64,000 bases of DNA, taken from Odontocerum albicorne. Lineage: Eukaryota > Arthropoda > Insecta > Trichoptera > Odontoceridae. The notes below the pieces were generated by a model. The model was not told where the DNA came from. It worked only from the letters and a program-made list of their open reading frames with translations, and made no database searches. The stretch's first letter is position 1; every line of letters begins with the position of its first letter. This document shows, piece after piece, positions 1 to 11,365 of this stretch. A program made the position numbers and the translations under genes. The stretch covers positions 16,445,064-16,509,063 of the forward strand of contig OX463841.1 in the NCBI GenBank assembly GCA_949825065.1. The letters are read 5' to 3'.

Positions 1-489
1 CGTGGCATGAAATTTCATGAATTTATTTTTGTTATAAAAATAATTTATAGTATAAATAAATTAATATAATTATGACATAAATAAATGAATAAATACCTGT
101 AGAACACGATGCGATTACGAATTTTTTTTCAATAACTTTTTAAACCACTGTTAATACGCACAAACTTCGGAAGTCAGGAATGTACTAATAGAAATATTTT
201 ATACCTGTGACACAAAGCGTCACTTTGTCCCGTTATGAAAAATAAAATAAGGGTTTGTTTATTGAAAAATCTGGCAATTATATCTTATCAATAGGTTTAT
301 ATGACACACTAAAACGGCATTTTTTATGTAAAATAATGATTTTCATTTTTAGGATTTTGTCCCTCTAGATTGGTTAATGCGAAAACTGTGCGGCGTTCAA
401 ATTATACTTACCTTATGTGATTTTAAATTAGACTCCCACTTAGTAGCTGTATTATTTACATTTATATTAGTAAACTATCTATCATACAT
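1..489. other. AT-rich sequence, nothing recognised
   Basis: AT-rich DNA with frequent stops in all frames. I see no coding exon, RNA gene or repeat with a second copy in the window before the RTE fragment begins. Confidence 0.4.
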
Positions 490-975
490 AACATCACGCT
501 GTTTCACTGATGGAGTACGCAGAAAGGACAGGGCGCCAAACTTTCAACTCACAACATACAATACCCGGCGATAAGTAATACACATCGTTTGTAGAGCATC
601 GTCTCTGTCGCACGATGTGCTAACAGTCCGGTATCGTAGTCACGATGCGGTTAGCGCATCCTGGGACAGAGATGACGCACTCTACAAACGATGTGTATTA
701 CTTACCGCCGGGTACTGTACTTCCTTCGTCTCTATCGCATCCATACAACGTCTTTTAGAATTCCTTCTATTTATTTTCCTTTCATTATTTCTAAATTTAC
801 TTCACTAGGTCAAACTATACATTTTTCGAATTGTACGGTTTTCCTCTACCACGACTCCCACTCATGTTTGCATAATATTACATTTGCTATTCTTTCGTAA
901 CCCATCTGTTCAAAATGTCTAAACCACCTCAATGTGTTATTTTTCACCCTACTTAATACATCGATCTCCAGTTAA
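490..975 (-). mobile_element. RTE-type LINE 3' fragment (family A), interrupted by a MITE
   Basis: Degenerate minus-strand copy of the 3' end of an RTE-like endonuclease/reverse transcriptase element. It shares the stretch equivalent to CAGAGCGCCAAACTTTC and the following 'cacatcc' region with copies near 6.1, 11.1, 33.3, 50.7 and 62.9 kb. In better copies this region encodes the conserved LINE C-terminus with LRWFGH and GRRVRGRP-like motifs. Here no open frame survives. A short inverted-repeat element (562-714) sits inside it. 5'-truncated and dead. Confidence 0.6.
562..714. mobile_element. Short inverted-repeat MITE
   Basis: A 153-bp element with ends TACCCGGCG / CGCCGGGTA and imperfect inverted arms of about 50 bases sharing TAAGTAATACACATCG and CTCTGTC. 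The flanks resume the RTE sequence on both sides, so it inserted into that older fragment. I could not settle the target-site duplication, so the superfamily is left open. Confidence 0.6.
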
Positions 976-1910
976 CAAATAAATATGTACATTTTTAATT
1001 ATTTTATATATCGATACACCGCATAATATTTTAAATTCTCGTTTCACTTCTATACGAGAACATCAATTTTAGCCCCAATACTCTGTTGTATATTGTACAG
1101 CATCGGTACAAAGACTGTAAAATAGGTGGATGGCTGCCTTTACTTCTTGCGTTTTCGGGAAAAAGTAGCAGGGTGAAGAGAGTCCTCTTTAGCAACTAGA
1201 AGTTTGTCGTAAATAAAACATAGACGTTCCAGAAACTGATAATGTATTTTGCTCATTTTTCGTTCCTTATATGCAGCCCATCGCTTATCATAAGCCCCTT
1301 TGTTGGCTCGTGTATGCCGTCGTGGCTTACTAGATACTTGCTAGATACCATGTATACCGCGCGCTTTCTGCATGCATGGACTGTTCGATTATTTATAGTG
1401 ACTATTGCGAAAGCCACGCATAAGGAACATTTCATTACAATGATTACAACTTTTTCTCTACAATATTTACACAGCAATTACATGTTATGGCCTTTTGCAA
1501 CGAAAACACTTTTAGAATTTCAACTGTGTTATTTTATTTGTGTAATCGTTTAATTACATTAAAGTATAATATTAACAGTATTGTGGAATTAATAATAACG
1601 ATGATGTTAACATCGTGGTGGTTTTAATAATAATGATTGCTGCCTCTGATATGACGTCCTATTTAAAGCGAAGATAACGTACGCACGACCCTTAGATAAT
1701 TAAGAAAGAATTGGTTGGGTATGTTATCGGTGCCTTTAAGGTCAAATCGATATCAGGCAATTATTTGGAATGTCTCGTTCGCTGTTTACTTCCATTTAGT
1801 GATACCAAATCTTTATTGAATTTGGATAGTAAACAGTTCCTGATAATTCCAACAAGATAATAAATTTAAACATAATACATTGAGTTAAGTTTGACATACA
1901 CGTGGTAACA
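976..1910. other. Unassigned sequence
   Basis: No repeat with a second copy here and no convincing exon. A 74-codon minus-strand frame at 1253-1477 has clustered cysteines near its start (CKYC and CSLC), but no homology I recognise and no splice context. Confidence 0.3.
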
Positions 1911-2067
1911 CTAATATTTATTGGATGTAGATAACATAGTACATGATATGGTTAACATTGATAAGCTTAACATTGGTTTGAATACGTTACATGATTACTT
2001 ATAATATTTATTGGATGTGGATAACAGAGTATATGATAAGATTAACATTGGTATGGATACATTACAT
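1911..2067 (+). repeat. Two imperfect direct repeat copies
   Basis: The segment beginning TAATATTTATTGGATGTRG occurs at 1911-1992 and again at 2001-2067. The first copy has an extra internal block around GATAAGCTTAACATTG. Both end in ACRTTACAT. Likely an old tandem duplication; no coding potential. Confidence 0.6.
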
Positions 2068-2072
2068 ACAAA

Positions 2073-3609
2073 TAAAATAATTTATTTTAATTGACGCATA
2101 CGTCCGATACATATATTATCTGTAATCAATCCAAAAACCTAACTCTTAAATTCAGCGAATTACAAGAAGATTTAATATTTGCATCCTGTTTTCTGAGTCA
2201 GAGCATTTTTAGAATACTCTTAAAGATACAATCATTAATATCTCAGAATATACATAACATATTTTTTATCCAATGAAAAATATTAGTATACGAACGTAAT
2301 CATTTGGCAAAACTTTCAAGATCTGTTTTTACTACGAGAATTTTTTCCCTGCCTCGTGACATTTTTCCCGGCCGTATGTTTTGTCAGGCCTAATATTCAA
2401 GTTATTCTTTTCTCTTTTAATTAAGTGGACAAGATAGATTTGGTGTCGGTTAAGTGCCAAAAAGGGTTCGACCGAGTGTCATATTTCTGGTGTTGTTGAA
2501 ATGCCCTCGACTTGATGTTCTGCCAAAGAAGATGGAACAGGGCTTCTTAATAATTGGTACGAGCTCCTCTTTTCAATCATTCAACTTATATATGTTATAT
2601 TTTTTCTTTAAATTGACAAAAAATATAATTTTAAATAAACACACATACGAGTATACCCACTCTGTTTACTTAACATCAACAAGAACACATTTTCATCTGG
2701 GATCTAATACTACACCCCAAAATACTCGTATACAACATGTATACAATTCTTACAACATCTACTGCGGTGCGAAAGGCAATGGCAAACCACCGCACTATTT
2801 TTACCAAGAAAACCTCATGAGAATGCTTAACGATATATGGGTTGAGTTCCTCAGCATTAAGGTAATGATAGAAAAAAAAATTATATTATATTATTGTTTA
2901 TAATAAATAACATTTATTGACGGCAAAGTCCGAATTACTGACACTAACAAGACGAATTAAGATGTACTAAATGCTGCTGGAACAAGTTATAAACAAAAAC
3001 GTTAAAACTATTTCTGACAACGCCAGCTTTAATGAAGAGTTAAACTCATAAACCACTCAAGAGCCAAAAAATACGTTAAGAGTTATAAGAAAAAAAACTG
3101 TGCGGTATTTGAGTAAACTGCTTGTTGAGATGTGCCCAGTGACATCTTTGGTTGTAAAACCGAATCACTTTTAGTTTGAATTCACAGATATGCCATTTAT
3201 GGGTATATTGTCGCTTGTTGATAGACTGTTTATCCATAAAAAAAATCAAAATATGGTTGTTATGTGGCTTATGAGTTTAACTCTTCAAATGTACAAAATG
3301 GTTTACGGTTGTATGAACAAATATACTCAAATTTCGTCGGGAGTCACAATCTAAAACGTGCACTGAGTGTTTGGGTTGGTATTTGGGATTTAATTATGTT
3401 GAGTTTGCAAAGTTATTACTTTTAAAAAAGTTATAGTGTTTTGTTTCCAATTTAGGGCTTTATTTTATTTTGTAAAAAAAAACGTGAAATTACCCTTAAT
3501 TACATCATCCTCCATAGATGTTCACAAGCTAGTGTGCCAATACACAATCTATGTGAAGTCATTCTATCGAGGTCCTATGGATTGGACACAACTTGATACT
3601 GGCGTATTG
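2073..3609. other. Unassigned AT-rich sequence
   Basis: No host exon recognised. The stretch around 2760-2830 (GGCAATGGCAAACCACCG and following) has the look of a dispersed insect LINE segment, but no second copy is in the window. Two TACGAGTA-type octamers lie at 2646 and 2723. Confidence 0.3.
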
Positions 3610-4135
3610 TCCATCAAATAAAGAAGCGCAGACCCATCACCACCATCAGGACGAAAATGCGCGAACTAAGTCTCTCGTCTTTTCAATATTCATGTATGGG
3701 GCGGAGACTTGAACTCTGAGAGCAAGTGAGAGACGTAGACTAGGTGTATTTGAAATGTGGTCAAGAGATTTTTTTTTTAATTCCATGGACAGTAAGGTGA
3801 ACTAACACCTCCATTCTCGAAGAACTGATAATCACCAATAGATTATCGACAATATATACAATTCGATGAGTCCACCGATTATTTGGGCACATTGATCATG
3901 ACCAAGGAGACAGTTTGGAGAGGTTTGTGATTACTGAAAGCTTGGAAGACGACGCATAAGAGTAAGAGTCCTAATACATTGGACTGACCTAGTGTAAGAC
4001 TCAACAGGACCACCCTTAACAGCTGCTCTTCGAGCCGCGGATTGAAGACAAATGGAGATAAGTCATCAAAGGTGATCGTGGAAGTCACGATGCTGTCATA
4101 AACTACACGACAGGACGATGATGACAGCCATTTTC
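3610..4135 (+). pseudogene. RTE-type LINE C-terminal remnant (family B)
   Basis: Plus-strand relic of the same LINE family as 29891-30460 and 45500-46735. Broken frames still read close to FMYGAET, LRASERRR and FEMW, the region just after the reverse transcriptase palm. Frameshifts and stops are numerous and a T-rich run near 3770 interrupts it. 5'-truncated and non-functional. Confidence 0.6.
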
Positions 4136-5369
4136 CAAGAGAGATATGTTCCCTGAATATTGCAGCTATCCTCTGTGTGATACCAATGACTATTACAACT
4201 CTTTATAAAAGTGATTTATAATAAAATTGTTGAGTTATTAGCCTTTAAAATAAGATCCTGTTGTAATGGTACGAACATAAACGTCGACCATTATCTCGAC
4301 AATGTATATAACATGTTATTATATTATTCATAACACTATGAAACAATTGGAGCAGTGATTGAATCAAATTTGTCTTGGAATTTTTATTCATTGTTTATTT
4401 CTAAGAAACTATTTATTATTCTCCTTGCGTAAAATTCATAAATTCCAATGATAACTTATAATAATAATAACAAAAGTTATTGAATACTCGCAAGGCATAT
4501 ATCAAGTTTAATAATTACCAAATTATATGAAATTAGTTTTAATTTTTTTTTTGTATTTCTTTTATTGAAAATTTTCTGTTTTCAACGGCCAACTTCTAAT
4601 GCGTTAAAAATTTGATATATTTAATAAATGCGGTAAAATTATATTAATCGATCACAAATGCGTGCTGAAATGCTGTTTTTTTTTTTATATATCTGAAAAC
4701 TTATTTAAAAAAAAGCATTTTATCAAATGTCTATATTAACATTTTTTTATGACACGTTAAGATTTATGTTCATTTTGATGGAAGTAGAAAAATAACTGGG
4801 AATAAGTAAATTGTTTGCATATTTAAGGTCTAAATTAAGATACAATACTTTTATTGTTGCCACAATGATAACTATCTGTTGACAATTATCTCTCCGTAAA
4901 TGAAAAAAATCACTTCTATTTCATGGTTTTTTCTCCTATGTGCCTTACAAATTTATTTGAAAAAAATGTTACAAGTGTTTCATAAACAATACTCGTATTA
5001 ACAAAATACTAGAAAAATTTAAAAAAAAACGAAAAGAAAATAATTTATAACAATTCAACAAAACCAAATTGAAGTACGCATCAGTACGATGAAACAATTA
5101 AAATAATATATAAGTCACCCAGTACACAAGTCAAAATTATTCACAAGTCAAAGTTGACTATATGATATGGGTCCGTTTCGATTCAGCTGCCCGCACCTCA
5201 CTACACCAATTTGACATTAATGCGAAAATAAAATTATTGTACAAATTCAATACTTGATAAATTCTGCAATCAACCTACTTTTAATCCTCAATAGACTATG
5301 GTCATGTATATCGAAACTTTGCAAATTGATAAGTATTTAAAAAAATGTCTTTATCATAATTAAATAATA
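4136..5369. other. AT-rich sequence, nothing recognised
   Basis: Long AT-rich intergenic or intronic DNA with homopolymer A and T runs. No exon or second-copy repeat seen. One TACTCGTA octamer at 4990. Confidence 0.4.
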
Positions 5370-5385
5370 TGAAGATGATGAAATC

Positions 5386-5920
5386 TTCTCTCCCTGGCTC
5401 CATCCCAACTCACTGTCTGCGAAGACTGTTGGGGTCAGCTCTCCTCGTCCTCAGGTTGTATGCTCTTCTGTCCCAGACTACGTCTCCCAGGCCGTGCCTC
5501 TGCATCAGGTTATCTTTTTGCACCACTCATAAATTATTTGGTCTTCCTCTGGTTGTTATTCGAGGAAGATCCATGGAGAGATTGCCTGGTTCACAATGTG
5601 ATCGGGTGCTCTGCGTCTATACTTTTCCTTTTAACTTTACTGGCATTTTCGGATCACATAGAACTCCCGTCATTGATCTAAACTTCATCCATCCCACACT
5701 AATTATATATGTTACATCTGCTGCACATCCTCCATCACTATGGATGATTGACCCAAGATACTTAAAGGAGTCACAATTTGGTAATGTTTCTCCATCCATT
5801 TGCATTACGGGAGTGACAGCATTTGTGTTCTCGAATGGTACGTACAGATACTCTGTTTTCTTTCTGCTCAGTCTCAATCCATTGTCCTCCAAGATTCTTC
5901 TCCACTTATCCAGACTATTT
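5386..5920 (-). mobile_element. RTE-type LINE copy (family C), truncated, with 16-bp target duplication
   Basis: Minus-strand LINE insertion bounded by TGAAGATGATGAAATC at 5370-5385 and TGAAGATGATAAAATC at 5921-5936, a 16-bp target duplication with one mismatch. A 91-codon frame (5617-5892) encodes a reverse transcriptase C-terminal part: NGLRLSRKKTEYLYVPF, SFKYLGSIIHSDGG and a VGWMKFR motif. Just past KMPVKLKGKV the sequence jumps to the extreme 3' region shared with 10570-11055, so a middle segment is deleted. 5'-truncated, internally deleted and non-autonomous. Confidence 0.8.
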
Positions 5921-6346
5921 TGAAGATGATAAAATCATTTGAGGTAAAAAATATTGCAAGTCTGTACTTAGTTATTTGGACTATTACGAGTACTTCCACG
6001 TTAAGCTAAAGAAATACAGATTCATTTCGGCGTTAAGATATAAAGATCAAAAAATCTTTTAAGTATATATCTGCTGAAATATTGCATGTATAGGCTTAGT
6101 ATAAATATATACATTCGTAACATCACGCCTTTTCCCTGTTTTGGTAGGCAGCGCCAGACTTTCTTATCTTGACACAAATCTTTTACCTTTTCTACGTCCA
6201 TTCTTTTCTCAAATGACTCCTTCGATTTCTCTTACTTTTTACATTTCTTTCTTTCAATATATCATCTACTTGATCTATGCATACTTCACTTTGTCTTCCT
6301 CTACTACGCCTTCCACTCACATTTACATTCTTTTCACATACCCAAA

Positions 6347-6716
6347 CCATCTCAGTGTGATTTTATTCATCTTACTCAACACATCAGCGTTGAGTTCACA
6401 TTCATCTCCAATCACATAAACCATCTCAGTGTGATTTTCTTCATCTTACTCAACACATCAGCGTTGAGTTCACATTCATCTCCAATCACATAAACCATCT
6501 CAGTGTGATTTTCTTCATCTTACTCAACACATCAGCGTTGAGTTCACATTCATCTCCAATCACATAAACCATCTCAGTGTGATTTTCTTCATCTTACTCA
6601 ACACATCAGCGTTGAGTTCACATTCATCTCCAATCACATAAACCATCTCAGTGTGATTTTCTTCATCTTACTCAACACATCAGCGTTGAGTTCACATTCA
6701 CCCCCAATCACATAAT
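6347..6716 (-). repeat. 74-bp minisatellite, five copies, made from LINE coding sequence
   Basis: Five near-identical 74-bp units start at 6347, 6421, 6495, 6569 and 6643. Read on the minus strand, one unit translates as GDECELNADVLSKMKKITLRWF followed by a stop. This matches the RDECELKADVLSKIKKSTLRWFGH segment of the better-preserved LINE at 63010-63222. The array is therefore an amplified piece of reverse-transcriptase-element coding sequence. Since 74 is not a multiple of three, the frame shifts between units. Confidence 0.85.
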
Positions 6717-6739
6717 TCCGTTTCCTGTCATAAATTTAA

Positions 6740-7013
6740 TGGTTGAATCAAATAAAGCACTAAGTACCCTGGCCGCCAATATGAGGAAAATAAGAAATTG
6801 TGGATAATAACGTCAGATTAAAGCTTTTACTGGATTTTTTTAGAGAAGTCATTAGATTAGATTTAATAGAATGAGGCTCTGCAGGGACTTGGTGATGTAT
6901 TAAGGTTAGGTTAGGTGATGTATTAGTAACCTTGGCATATATAATAGAACGAAACTGCATACTTAGTTTTAAATTATTCTTTTTGGTACTTAGTGCCTAT
7001 TTTACTTCAACCA
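6740..7013. mobile_element. MITE with about 33-bp inverted repeats and TTTAA duplication
   Basis: Ends read TGGTTGAA...TTCAACCA, with inverted arms sharing GCACTAAGTACC. TTTAA flanks both ends (6735-6739 and 7014-7018). Removing it restores the LINE sequence seen at 62.9 kb, which supports real transposition. No coding content. It contains a short TTAGG run near 6903. Confidence 0.7.
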
Positions 7014-7551
7014 TTTAATTGTCACCCCGTGCATTCTCCTAAATACTAGTTTTTTTTTAATTGACTTATTTTATTATATGAGTAATGTTCAAAAAAGATT
7101 CAGTACCCCTGGATTCATGAATCGTTCTTGTTTCCCGCCTGTCCACTGCGAGGCGGCTTTCCTCCAAGTGAGTCAGGCTTAATGTTTTATGTGTGTTTTT
7201 ATTATTTGCTCTGTGCGCCCGCTCTCGCCCTCTTGCTCTCGGAATATTCCCTGTCCAAATATTTTCCACTGCCACGGCTCTATCAGAGTGCCCATGAGTG
7301 TATTTGTGTACCAGTGGTCACCAACCTAAAACGACTTTTCAACAATTCGATTAAAATGTCCTCGCCCGACGCCAATGATATCATACCATAAATTATAAAA
7401 TACATTTTAACACGTTCGCTTTATTTTTGCTGAATTTATCATACTACAACATTATCTACATATCTTGAAACAAAAACAACTTGACTAACGAGGACATTTT
7501 GACCGCATATCAGTAGATTATCAATAAAACGCGTCTATCATAATTGAGTCA

Positions 7552-7815
7552 TTTAGTATAAAAAACAGATATCTGTCGATTTTGCGTGAATTGAGTTAAA
7601 ACCGAGAAAATGTTCCTATTGAAAAACTACACATTTTTAAATGTTTACATGCTAACAAAAACAACAATAGCCCTTATATTAATATAAATAAGGGCTATTG
7701 TTGTTTTTTTTTTACCATGTAAACATTTAAAAATGTGTAGTTTTACAATAGGAACATTTCCTCGGTTTTAACTCAATTCACGCAAAATCGACCGATATCT
7801 GTTTTTTATACTAAA
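7552..7815. mobile_element. Foldback element with about 110-bp arms
   Basis: A long, nearly perfect inverted repeat. The left arm (TTTAGTATAAAAAACAGATA...) is mirrored by ...TATCTGTTTTTTATACTAAA on the right, and the centre is itself palindromic around AGCCCTTAT/ATAAGGGCT. It has no open frame. Probably a MITE-like foldback element; target duplication not clear. Confidence 0.7.
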
Positions 7816-7928
7816 CGTCTCATACTCGTATATGTATGTAATGATATTATACCTGTTATAAAATATTTTCATAAGTCAATACTGAATCGCTTAAAAATAA
7901 TTCTAGCACAAAAATTCGTATGATTTTC

Positions 7929-8345
7929 TTCCCGCCGTTTCCCTGTCGGGATAGGCAGAAAGAAGAGAGAACCAGACTTTCTATCGCGATATGTTACACA
8001 TCGTTCGCCTCTTGTACATCCATAAATGGGGTGATAAAGTATGACAGAATATGAAATGAAGTGATTAGGGTGGAGTGTGAACTTAAAGCGGATGTGTTAA
8101 GTTAAATGAAAAATAGCAGTCTGAGATGGTTTGGATATATAAAACGAATGAATAAATAAAGACGAACATATAGAACAAATATGAGTCGATGGCGAAGGTA
8201 GAGTAATACCAAGGAAAATATGGTCGGATCAAGTGAATTATATTTTTAATTAAGGAAACGTAAAAGTCAGAGAAATCGTAAGAAATGTATGACAATTTGT
8301 ACAGATGTGAAAGGTGTAATGTCGAAAGTCAGAAGTTGATGGTGA
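7929..8345. mobile_element. RTE-type LINE fragments (family A) in inverted arrangement
   Basis: 7929-8030 carries the 3' end on the minus strand (CCGTTTCCCTGTCGGGATAGG). From about 8035 the sequence switches to a plus-strand copy of the same region: frames resembling ECELKADVLS and LRWFGYIKRMN can be read around 8080-8150. This is a head-to-head pair of decayed fragments, as left by twin-priming inversion or by two insertions. Confidence 0.55.
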
Positions 8346-8400
8346 TGATGTAAAAAAAGCACTTTCGTCAACAGTTTATTAAGGTGACGATTACAATTCA

Positions 8401-8960
8401 AGAAAATGTAGCATGGTCCCTGTGACGTTTGAATTGTCATGTCTCAAAGGGATGGGATAAAATCGTTTTTTTTTTACAAATCGAAAAATCGTTTTTCTCT
8501 CAACTGACGTTTTAATTCCTAATTTTCATTATACTGACTTTCTAATGTATTGTATGATTTGTATATACGAGTATCTTGAAATAGGCCAAGATCCACTATG
8601 AATTAATACTAATTACGAACATTTAATTTTAGGTATAAAAAAATCGAAAATTCAATTATCGTATACCCCATCCCTAGCCAATGCAGGCTAACCGTACCAA
8701 AGTGACTTTTGACGAACGTCGCCAAATATTATTTGATTTTAACAAACTGACATACTCGTATTTTACCTAATTTGTAACAAGATGTATTAATTTGTCATTA
8801 TTGTTAGTTTTATGTAATGCATTTACCTAAATAACTTGCTATTTATTAGAATCGAGGCTTATATTAAAATTGATGAAATAATTTAAATTACTGAATGTCG
8901 TTACAAGGTTGTATTGGGACAAATTTGTGAAACGTCACAGGGACCATGTTACATTTTCTT
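8401..8960. mobile_element. Non-autonomous inverted-repeat element related to 17021-17258
   Basis: Ends are AGAAAATGTAGCATGGTCCC and its inverse ending TACATTTTCT, followed by CTGTGACGTTT and its complement. The interior from about 8817 (TGCATTTACCTAAATAACTT) is closely similar to the shorter element at 17 kb, so they form one family. No coding capacity. Two TACGAGTA-type octamers are inside (8566, 8753). Confidence 0.65.
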
Positions 8961-9110
8961 TAGTATAGTGCAAATGTGCCATACTAATTTGGGTCTTATG
9001 GATCCTTAATATACTAATTTTGGTGAAAGAGATATCTTCATACCTTTCCCCAATTGAGGGTGTAGGAGCAAAGGGTAAATGTGGTCAGATAACATATATA
9101 TTTCGTTTTA

Positions 9111-9158
9111 TGTTGTTTATAGTTAAGGCATTAACGTTGTGGAGGTAAATAAATTACA
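9111..9158 (-). mobile_element. 48-bp Penelope-like element tail insertion
   Basis: Only the terminal tail of the PLE found at 26.5 and 29 kb is present (GTTTATAGTTAAGGCATTAA... on the plus strand). It is bounded by a perfect 13-bp duplication, ATATTTCGTTTTA, at 9098-9110 and 9159-9171. It is an extreme 5' truncation of a minus-strand PLE. The duplication length fits known PLE behaviour. Confidence 0.8.
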
Positions 9159-9171
9159 ATATTTCGTTTTA

Positions 9172-9892
9172 GATAAATAAACGGAAACTAGTTTTATGCA
9201 AGGGCTAAGAAGCTATCCGAGAACAAATAAAGACAACAATCAAATATTAAGTTTAAGAAATAACTATTGCTTAATATGCATCCTGATGACAAGACAGTTG
9301 ATCCTCGGGTTCCCTTTACGGACTAAAATAATAGGAGAAGCGTCCATCACAAAACACATATATGAAGTTAATCTTTCCCTTTCTGTGCTAAAAAAATCCA
9401 CGCGTTCCGGTGTTGTGTATTCAATATACACATGTTAAAATGAGCGATTTAAAATCGGAAAAATAAGAATATTCATAGCCGATCGCTTAAATTAATTAAA
9501 TTTCAAGTCAAAAGTGATAATAATTGAAATTTAATTGCTGAACACATGAAAAGAAAACATCGGCCGATGTTCACAAAACGGGCGAAGCGACCACCTCGAA
9601 CGAAAGCTCGCGAGCTACTGAACGATAGAAGCGAGCGAACTGAGATTCAATTTTTTTTCGTTCCCATATACCGAAGTAGAGTGAGAATGAGACGTGAATA
9701 GCGTCGCTTCCTCACCCATAGCGGTTTTTAGAATGAATACACCTTCGTCACACACTGGCACACGTTTGATTGTATTGGTGAATTTATTCCCGATTTTCAC
9801 ATAATATCTCTGATGTGGCCGATAAGTGCTAATTATTATTAATATTATTTTTTTCATTCAATCCGTAAATGTGTTACGGAGGAATGACTAAA
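9172..9892. other. Unassigned sequence
   Basis: Mixed composition with a GC-richer patch at 9560-9650. A minus-strand frame at 9615-9857 has no recognised domain. Nothing else supported. Confidence 0.3.
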
Positions 9893-9984
9893 ATCTGAAC
9901 CCAGTATTTATTATATTTATAGAGATATTAAAGTTTTTAGAAGCAATGTGTACTAGTTACACATCATAGGGAATGAAGGTTTAA
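9893..9984 (-). mobile_element. End fragment of a TTAA-flanked element
   Basis: The reverse complement of this segment matches 34847-34950: TGTGTAACTAG, then CTTTAATATCT and ACTGGGTTCAGATTTTAG. Both copies start at TTAA (9981-9984 here; 34847-34850 there). This suggests piggyBac-type target choice, but only one end is seen. Confidence 0.45.
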
Positions 9985-10569
9985 GGGCAAAATATGATAG
10001 GTAACTATGATACTTTTATCGAGTCTATAAACAGCTTGTTATCCCTACCGTTTAAACAGATAACACAAAAGAAATTCAATTTTCTCTGTATTTGGGGCAT
10101 TATGGCAGTTTTATAATCCCGATCTAGGTTACGTCTTATTTTTAGCATACAGTCATCCCGATTCTCGATCGATCCAATGTTATTGTGCCGCGAAAACAAC
10201 GCGGACCGTCAAGAATGACCGCGAAACGTGCCTATTTACGTTGGAGCGTTTCAGTTTAATGTTTTATGTGCTTTTACGAGCGTCTTTAGTACCAGCCTTG
10301 CTGTGGAATTACTCGTCACAACCCAGAAATTGTATTTACGGATTTCTTCTTTCAATGCAATTGTAATGAACTTTAAAAATTATGCTTTTATCGTCTGGAT
10401 TTCAATGAATAATGACATTGAATTAAATAATATGTGAAGTGGAAAAAAATGTTGTATTTTTCATGAATGTCCAGTCATTGACTGGACATTATTGACTGGA
10501 AAACGAATTTTTCGTAATTCGTGTTGTTAGAAATAAGTAAATAGTTTAATGTTTCCTCTTCGTTAGTAC

Positions 10570-11055
10570 ATTCAAACATCTCCCTGGCTACATCCCAACT
10601 CACTGTCTCCGAAGACTGTTGGGGTCAGCTCTCCTCGTCCTCAGGTTGTATGCTCTTCTGTCCCGGACTACGTCCCTCAGGCTATGCCTCTGCATCAGGT
10701 TATCTTTTTGCACCATCCATGAATTCTTTGGTCTTCCTCTGGTTGTTATTCGAGGAAGATCCATGGAGATTGACTGGTTCACAATGTGATCGGGTGCTCT
10801 GCGTCCAACGTGCCCATACCATCTCAATCGCCTCTCCTCCATCTTGCTGTTGATGTCTGTAACACCCAGGCTTCCACGAATGCGTGAGCTTCTTATTTTG
10901 CCTCTTAGGGACACACCAGCTGACCATCTTAGCATGCGCATTTCAGCAGTGTCTAGTTGCCTGGAGTAAGAGTTATACATCGTCCAGCATTCGGAGCCAT
11001 AGAGGAGTGCGGGTCTGACAATCGTTTGGTATACTTTTCCTTTTAACTTTACTGG
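10570..11055 (-). pseudogene. RTE-type LINE C-terminal region (family C)
   Basis: A 126-codon minus-strand frame (10600-10980) carries the terminal part of an endonuclease/reverse transcriptase polyprotein: LDTAEMRMLRWSAGV, RRLRWYGHVGRR and RGRPKNSWM motifs, then the 3' end near 10585 (CTCCCTGGCTACATCCC). The sequence right of 10980 continues the same element upstream. The reverse transcriptase palm and endonuclease are missing, so it is a 5'-truncated dead copy. Confidence 0.75.
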
Positions 11056-11068
11056 TTAGTAAATACAA

Positions 11069-11345
11069 ACATATATACTATTATGTCATTTCTCTTTCGG
11101 GGTAGGCCGAGATGACAGAGTGCCAAAATTTTCTATCTCGACATAGACTTCCTCCACCTCTTCTAGTCCCATCATCTTCTTATAAAACTTCAACGATTCT
11201 CTGACTTTTTACGTTTCATTCCTTCAAATTATTATTCGCTTGATTCAACCATACTTTTCTTGGTCTCTCTTTCCACGCCTTCTTCTAAATATGTACCTTA
11301 CTCAACACATAAACCTTAAATTTAGTCACTCACATATTATTTCCT
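11069..11345 (-). mobile_element. RTE-type LINE 3' fragment (family A)
   Basis: A decayed minus-strand copy starting at TTCGGGGTAGGCCGAGATGACAG (family 3' end) and running through the RTE region with CTTGGTCTCTCTTTCCACGCC. It abuts the plus-strand LINE at 11366. No frame survives. Confidence 0.55.
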
Positions 11346-11365
11346 TTATATTTATTTTACTCGTA

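Larger units (their letters stand above)
6113..7060 (-). mobile_element. RTE-type LINE 3' fragment (family A) with minisatellite and MITE inside
   Basis: The copy starts at its 3' end near 6113 (ATTCGTAACATCACGCC) and runs leftward in sense on the minus strand. Its body has expanded into a 74-bp array (6347-6716). Its 5' part resumes at TTGTCACCCCGTGCATTCTCC after a MITE (6740-7013); the same continuation is seen in the 62.9 kb copy. No open frame remains. Confidence 0.65.

Noticed and set aside
1253..1477. Cysteine-containing minus-strand frame
   Set aside because: Two CxxC-like pairs but no recognised zinc-finger spacing, no splice sites and no second copy; left unassigned.
5369..5923. 184-codon plus-strand frame
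   Set aside because: It is the antisense shadow of the family C LINE at 5386-5920.
6898..6918. TTAGG repeats suggesting telomeric DNA
   Set aside because: Only two or three units, inside a MITE; far too short for telomere sequence.
7116..7170. Short ATG exon ending at a GTGAGT donor-like site
   Set aside because: Seventeen codons only, no partner acceptor exon and no promoter context; splice-like sites this weakly supported occur by chance.
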